Source: Actinoplanes sp. DH11
GTDB lineage: Bacteria > Actinomycetota > Actinomycetes > Mycobacteriales > Micromonosporaceae
Length of the DNA: 52,954 nucleotides
Direction of reading: 5' to 3'
Assembly: GCF_020873875.1 (NCBI RefSeq)
Contig: NZ_JAHWGU010000013.1
Span: 1 to 52,954, forward strand
Positions 49,344 through 52,954 of the stretch are shown one piece after another. The notes under the pieces were generated by a model. That model had not been told where the DNA came from, made no database searches, and saw only the letters and a program-made list of their open reading frames with translations. How positions within the stretch are numbered: the first letter of the stretch is position 1; every line of letters starts with the position of its first letter. Position numbers and translations under genes: made by a program.

Positions 49344-49715
49344 TTAGACGTCGAGGTCGTTCTCGATGCGCCGGAGCTGGTGGCGGGACATGGCGAGGTT
49401 TGCCCGGTCCCGCCGCAGGGCCACGTAGAGGAAGAGTCCCTTGCCCGACCGGCTCGTGAGTGGGCGGATCATGTGGTACTGCGTGTCCAGCGTGATGAGG
49501 ATGTCCTCGATCTTCTCGGTGAGGTTGAGCATCTCCATCGCCCGCAGCTTGGCGCGGACCACGTCGGTGTTGCCGGCGGCGGCGACCGTCAGGTCGAGTT
49601 CCTTGCCGCCGCCGAGGGTGCCCAGCGCCATGCCGCTGGTGTGGTCGACGAGAGCGACGCCGATGCAGCCGTCGATCTCCATGATTTCCTTGAGCGCGGT
49701 GTCCATGTCAGCCAT
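49344..49715 (-). CDS. Roadblock/LC7 domain protein (third of cluster)
   Basis: A 123-aa single-domain Roadblock/LC7 protein, the MglB-like fold that usually binds and regulates small Ras-like GTPases. Recognised from LKEIMEIDGCIGVALVDHTSG at the N-terminus and FLYVALRRDRANLAMSRHQL at the C-terminal helix. ATG behind GGAGGAACG. It is the last gene of a four-gene minus-strand operon and a clear paralogue of the 51504-51884 protein. No GTPase gene lies in the window. Confidence 0.85.
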   Translation of the reverse strand: MADMDTALKEIMEIDGCIGVALVDHTSGMALGTLGGGKELDLTVAAAGNTDVVRAKLRAMEMLNLTEKIEDILITLDTQYHMIRPLTSRSGKGLFLYVALRRDRANLAMSRHQLRRIENDLDV

Positions 49716-49788
49716 GGGATTCGTTCCTCCGTCGGAAGTGGTGGGATGGCGGTTCCGCGCGGCGGGTGCCGCGCCGGTGGGCCTGCCG

Positions 49789-50277
49789 TCAGCCGGCCGC
49801 CTGGCGGCGGCGTGCGACGTTCGACAGGGTGGACATCGGGGTCCGCCGGGCCAGCGGAGTCGATGGTCCTGGCTGGGTGGGGATCTCCGGCCGCAGCTGC
49901 GGGGCGGTCTCCAAAGCCATGATTTTGATGAGCCGGCGTACGCACCGGCGTGCTTCCAGATGCACCATCGCGAGGTTGGCGTCGCCGGAGGTGACCAGGG
50001 TGAGCAGGGCGTTCGGCCCACAGGTGTACGACGTGATGTAGCCGCCGTCGCACTCCACCACGGATTCCCGCAGCTCGCCGTGGTTGACGGCGTGCGCGAA
50101 CCGGCGCGCCAGCGCCAGGTGCGCCGCCGCGAGGGCGGCCAGGGTGTCCGGTTCGAGTCCGTGCGAGTCGTGCGCGACGACCAGCCCGTCGGCGGTGGCC
50201 AGCACGCTGCCGGCAAGCTCGAGCACCTTGCTGCGCAGGCGGCCGAGCTCCTCGAGTACCGCCGGATCCACCGTCAT
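49789..50277 (-). CDS. Roadblock/LC7-like protein (second of cluster)
   Basis: A 162-aa protein with a Roadblock-like core (VLATADGLVVAHDSHGLEPD, ITSYTCGPNALLTLVTSGDA, NLAMVHLEARRCVRRLIKIM) and a 40-residue Pro/Thr/Arg-rich tail ending in ARRRQAAG. It is more diverged than its two neighbours, so it may be the partner in a heterodimer. ATG preceded by GGAGCGAGG. It lies 39 bp after the DUF4388 gene and 73 bp before the third Roadblock gene. Confidence 0.75.
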   Translation of the reverse strand: MTVDPAVLEELGRLRSKVLELAGSVLATADGLVVAHDSHGLEPDTLAALAAAHLALARRFAHAVNHGELRESVVECDGGYITSYTCGPNALLTLVTSGDANLAMVHLEARRCVRRLIKIMALETAPQLRPEIPTQPGPSTPLARRTPMSTLSNVARRRQAAG

Positions 50278-50316
50278 CGGATCCTCGCTCCTTCTGCTGG
50301 TCGGGGGGTGCGCGCG

Positions 50317-51471
50317 TCATCGCAGGGCCCGCAGTGCGGTGCGGATGCGCTTGAGCAGGACTTCGTCGGTGCCCTGATGCACCGGCGGGGACTCGGCGGC
50401 GGCGATCTCCTTGGGGAGCTTCGCCCCGGGTTTGCGGCGGGCCAGCCGGGGCCGATTCAGCCCGGTGTTGTGGTCGCCGGGCGGCGGCGGCGAAGGCGGC
50501 GGCATCGGGTCCGGCTGGCCGGTAGGACCGCGGCTCTGCGTCGGCTCGGGCTGGGCGGTGGGACCGCGGCTCTGCGCGGGCTCCGGCTGGGCGGGACGGC
50601 CGCGATCGTGTGCCGGCTCGGGCGGGGCGGTGCGGCGGCGGTCCGGTGCCGGGTCCGGGTTTCGGCCGGCGGGTACGGGCGGAGCGGGGCTGACCGGTGC
50701 CCCGGGAGGGTTTCCGGGTGGGCGGGTGACCGGCACCGCGGCACCCCGGGGCTGGGGGAGCCGGACGAACTCGGGTGCTTCGGTGGCCCGTACCACCGGA
50801 AGCTCGATCATGCCGAGGGCCGCCAGGCGCCGCAGCTCCTGGATTGTCGCGTAGCCCGCGCGGCCGAGGAGCAGCGCCAGGTCGCCCGGGGTGCGCTGGC
50901 CGTCGGCGTGCACCAGCAGCTCCCACTGGCGCGCGGTCAGGCTGATCCGCTCGCGGGGCGCCCGGGTGACCGGGATGACCGGCGCGGTGTCGATCCGCGG
51001 GTTGGGGAAGATGTCGTCGAGCAGCGCGACCCGGCGGCGCACCTCACGGCCGACCGCGGCCGCGTCGATGTGCACCACCGCACCCAGCCAGTGCGTCGCG
51101 CCGGGCAGGAAGTCCACCGTGGCGGCCGGCTGGGAGAGCACGAAGTACGCCGCGTCGTAGGTCGCGCCGAGCACACAGAGTTCCAGTTCGCCCTGGGTGA
51201 GGTGGCCCTGCTCGACCAGGATCCGGCCCACCCGTGCGGTGGAGGTGCCCAGGTCGAGGGCGCTCTGCCAGGTGCGCCCGGCCAGCCGACCGGACGACGT
51301 GAGCAGCTCGCCGACCCCCGGCGCGGCGGGTGATTCGGCGTAGATGATCCGGCCCTCGAAGACGTAGACCGCGCCGCCGGGCTGGCCGCTCACCACCAGG
51401 GCTCCGGTCTGCCGCTCGCCGGTGACCTGCGTCAGCAGATCCCCGGGCGCTGCGGTCCTCGTGGCGGCCAC
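50317..51471 (-). CDS. DUF4388 (PATAN-like) domain protein with Pro-rich linker
   Basis: A 384-aa protein. Residues about 1-130 form a DUF4388/PATAN-like domain (GERQTGALVVSGQPGGAVYV, FEGRIIYAESPAAPGVGELL, RVGRILVEQGHLTQGELE), a fold found in bacterial signalling proteins. A helical winged-helix-like part follows (ISLTARQWELLVHADGQRTP, LALLLGRAGYATIQELRRLA). Residues about 240-345 are a Pro/Arg/Gln repeat (QSRGPTAQPEP units), then a short basic C-terminus. GTG start behind AGGAGCG. It sits between Roadblock genes, which suggests a scaffold or adaptor role. Confidence 0.75.
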   Translation of the reverse strand: MAATRTAAPGDLLTQVTGERQTGALVVSGQPGGAVYVFEGRIIYAESPAAPGVGELLTSSGRLAGRTWQSALDLGTSTARVGRILVEQGHLTQGELELCVLGATYDAAYFVLSQPAATVDFLPGATHWLGAVVHIDAAAVGREVRRRVALLDDIFPNPRIDTAPVIPVTRAPRERISLTARQWELLVHADGQRTPGDLALLLGRAGYATIQELRRLAALGMIELPVVRATEAPEFVRLPQPRGAAVPVTRPPGNPPGAPVSPAPPVPAGRNPDPAPDRRRTAPPEPAHDRGRPAQPEPAQSRGPTAQPEPTQSRGPTGQPDPMPPPSPPPPGDHNTGLNRPRLARRKPGAKLPKEIAAAESPPVHQGTDEVLLKRIRTALRALR

Positions 51472-51503
51472 CGATCGCTCCTGTTCGGGTGGTTGGCGGT
51501 TGG

Positions 51504-51884
51504 TTACGTCGTGACCAGCTCGTCGGCGAGTCGTTGCATCTGGCGGCGGGCCACGGCGAGGTTGCCGCGGACCCGGTCGAGCCAGACGTAGAGCACGAGC
51601 CGGCTGTCGAACTCGGTCTGGACGATCCGCAGAAGGTGGTAACCCCCGGCGGTGGTGATGATCAGGTCTTCGAGCAGGTCGTGCGGGATGGCCGAGACGA
51701 ACAGCGAGCGGCTGTTCGCGGCCTGGACCACGTCCGCCGTGCCGGCCGCCGCGGCCTCGTGGTCCGAGTTGGGTGCGGCTCCCGTCGTGGCGACCGGGAA
51801 ACCCGTGGTGTAGTCGACGATGCTGGCCCCGACAGCGCCGGGAATCGTCATGGCCTCCTGTAGACAGTGGTCGACGCCGGGCAC
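51504..51884 (-). CDS. Roadblock/LC7 domain protein (first of cluster)
   Basis: A 126-aa Roadblock/LC7 protein: CLQEAMTIPGAVGASIVDYT at the start and LVLYVWLDRVRGNLAVARRQ at the C-terminal helix, both shared with the 49344-49715 paralogue. GTG start with GAGGAG 5 nt upstream. It is first in the operon; the 240-bp divergent gap to the glyoxalase-like gene should hold the promoter. GTPase-regulating or polarity functions are known for the family, but nothing here shows which. Confidence 0.85.
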   Translation of the reverse strand: MPGVDHCLQEAMTIPGAVGASIVDYTTGFPVATTGAAPNSDHEAAAAGTADVVQAANSRSLFVSAIPHDLLEDLIITTAGGYHLLRIVQTEFDSRLVLYVWLDRVRGNLAVARRQMQRLADELVTT

Positions 51885-52124
51885 TTCACTCCTCAGCGCT
51901 TCGTTGCTCCCGGTCTGCCGGGCTTCGTTGCCTTCGATGGCGTCTCGTCGATCCCTGCGCCGCCACCGTGGGCCATCCTCCGGTCACAGCACGGCGACAA
52001 GTCGCACGGCTTGTGCGTCATGGTCCAGTCGGCGGGGATCGGGTTCACCCGGCCGGGTCGCGTAAAGTCATCGTCACATGTCGATCGCCTGGCCCGGGGG
52101 TCCGGCCGTTCTTACGGAGGCGCG

Positions 52125-52484
52125 ATGCCCAGCCGCTGGGAGCAGGTCGTGGTGGACGCCGAGGACCCGGCGCAGCTGGCGCGCTGGTGGGGCGAGGCGC
52201 TCGGCTACGTGATCGTCAACGAGGAGCCCGGTGAGGTGGAGATCCGGCGCACCCCGGACGAGCGGCCCGGCCTGCTCTTCGTCCCCGTTCCGGAGGGCCG
52301 GACCGGCAAGAACCGGCTGCACCTCGACCTGCGCCCGGACGACCAGGCGACCGAGGTGGAACGGCTCGTCGGGATGGGGGCCCGGCCGATCGACATCGGT
52401 CAGGGTGACGTCGGCTGGGTGGTGCTGGCGGATCCCGAGGGCAACGAGTTCTGCGTGCTGAGCTCGCCGGCGCCGCCCGGCTGA
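52125..52484 (+). CDS. VOC/glyoxalase-like protein
   Basis: A 119-aa vicinal-oxygen-chelate-fold protein: QVVVDAEDPAQLARWWGEAL at the N-terminus, LHLDLRPDDQATEVERLVGM in the middle and WVVLADPEGNEFCVL at the end, typical of the actinobacterial glyoxalase-like family whose substrates are unknown. ATG with CGGAGG 5 nt upstream. TAAAGT at 52063-52068 may be its -10 box. It is divergent from the Roadblock operon. Confidence 0.85.
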   Translation: MPSRWEQVVVDAEDPAQLARWWGEALGYVIVNEEPGEVEIRRTPDERPGLLFVPVPEGRTGKNRLHLDLRPDDQATEVERLVGMGARPIDIGQGDVGWVVLADPEGNEFCVLSSPAPPG

Positions 52485-52522
52485 CGGATCGGCCGGGCGG
52501 CCGGCGGATCGGCCGGACGGCC

Positions 52523-52528
52523 TAGTCT
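52523..52528 (+). promoter_or_regulatory. leaderless -10 box of dgt
   Basis: TAGTCT, six bases, then the ATG at 52535. Confidence 0.6.
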
Positions 52529-52534
52529 GGGATC

Positions 52535-52954
52535 ATGACGGCTGCGGACGCCCAGCGGTGGGCCTCGGAGCCCGCCAAGGACAGCGGGTACGGCCGGACG
52601 CCGTACCAGCGTGACCGGGCCCGGGTGCTGCACTCCGCCGGGTTCCGCCGGCTCGCGGCCAAGACCCAGGTGCACACGGCGGGGTCGGACGACTTCCTGC
52701 GTACCCGGCTGACCCACTCGCTCGAGGTCGCGCAGATCTCCCGGGAGATGGGCGCCCGGCTCGGCTGTGACCCGGACGTGGTCGACGTCGCCGGGCTGGC
52801 CCACGATCTCGGGCACCCGCCGTTCGGCCACAACGGCGAGGCCGCCCTCGACCAGGTGGCCCAGCCGTGCGGCGGGTTCGAGGGCAACGCGCAGACGCTG
52901 CGGGTGCTGACCCGGCTCGAGGCCAAGGTGCCCGGCGCCGGGCTCAACCTGACC
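52535..52954 (+). CDS. dgt: dGTP triphosphohydrolase-like HD protein, 5' part only
   Basis: Deoxyguanosinetriphosphate triphosphohydrolase-like protein, an HD-domain enzyme that hydrolyses dNTPs to the nucleoside and triphosphate. The first 140 residues are in the window and run off its right edge without a stop. Visible motifs are YGRTPYQRDRARVLHSAGFR, RLTHSLEVAQI with metal-binding His 61, AHDLGHPPFGHNGE with His-Asp 90-91, and FEGNAQTLRVLTRL. In actinobacteria dgt usually precedes dnaG, which would lie just beyond the edge. TAGTCT at leaderless spacing supports the start. Confidence 0.92.
   Translation, partial: MTAADAQRWASEPAKDSGYGRTPYQRDRARVLHSAGFRRLAAKTQVHTAGSDDFLRTRLTHSLEVAQISREMGARLGCDPDVVDVAGLAHDLGHPPFGHNGEAALDQVAQPCGGFEGNAQTLRVLTRLEAKVPGAGLNLT

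Overview
The window is high-G+C actinobacterial chromosome, most likely Micromonosporaceae and probably Actinoplanes-like. This is inferred from codon use, many GTG starts and 4-nt GTGA/ATGA stop-start overlaps, apparently leaderless promoters, and gene order. The order rpsT - lepA - hemW - hrcA - dnaJ - rsmE - phoH - ybeY - corC - era - recO - uppS - smtB/zur - glyS - dgt is the conserved actinobacterial housekeeping segment. No rRNA, tRNA, CRISPR array, prophage or insertion sequence was recognised.

Region by region. 1-3.5 kb: rpsT, an aminoglycoside-phosphotransferase-like kinase, a DUF4240 protein, a 15-bp minisatellite and a MOSC protein with a low-complexity insert. 3.5-10.6 kb: lepA, a GlsB/YmgE-type stress membrane protein behind a SigB/SigF-like promoter, a membrane PAS sensor without an output domain, a lysozyme-like membrane-anchored protein, a crotonase-family enzyme and hemW. 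10.6-15 kb: DUF4870 protein, hrcA with a CIRCE operator, dnaJ, an 826-bp gene-free stretch with 27-bp tandem repeats and a large hairpin element, then rsmE. 15-19.6 kb: a GH3 beta-glucosidase with a CebR-like operator on its start, a HIT protein and a serine beta-lactamase-like protein. 19.7-28.1 kb: phoH, ybeY, corC, a degenerate cytidine deaminase, era, then an acyltransferase, a DUF4097 lipoprotein, recO and uppS.

28.1-36.9 kb: a HAD phosphatase and a thiamine-binding MTH1187-type protein, a vapB-vapC-vapB module, a PH-domain protein, an MTHFR-like protein, a Tat-exported PHP-domain protein with an unknown partner, and the thiamin-type ECF transporter ykoE-ecfAA-ecfT under a TPP riboswitch. 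36.9-43.5 kb: an epoxide-hydrolase-like enzyme, membrane proteins and a zinc regulon in which znuA-znuC-znuB-smtB-zur lies behind a palindromic Zur box. 43.6-53 kb: glyS, dusB, an MFS transporter, a DUF2786 protein, a second gene-free stretch carrying the other copy of the hairpin element, an operon of three Roadblock/LC7 proteins plus a DUF4388 protein, a glyoxalase-like protein and the 5' part of dgt.

Three observations stand out. First, two near-identical 81-nt hairpins about 35 kb apart sit in gene-free DNA and have weaker matching flanks. Second, at least eleven genes have TANNNT exactly 6 or 7 nt before the start codon, implying leaderless transcripts. Third, a Roadblock/DUF4388 operon has no GTPase gene in view. 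Regulatory logic can be read for heat shock (CIRCE/HrcA), zinc (Zur box, Zur and SmtB), thiamin (TPP riboswitch), cello-oligosaccharides (CebR-like box) and general stress (SigB/SigF-like box). All functions rest on motif recognition by eye; no database search was possible.
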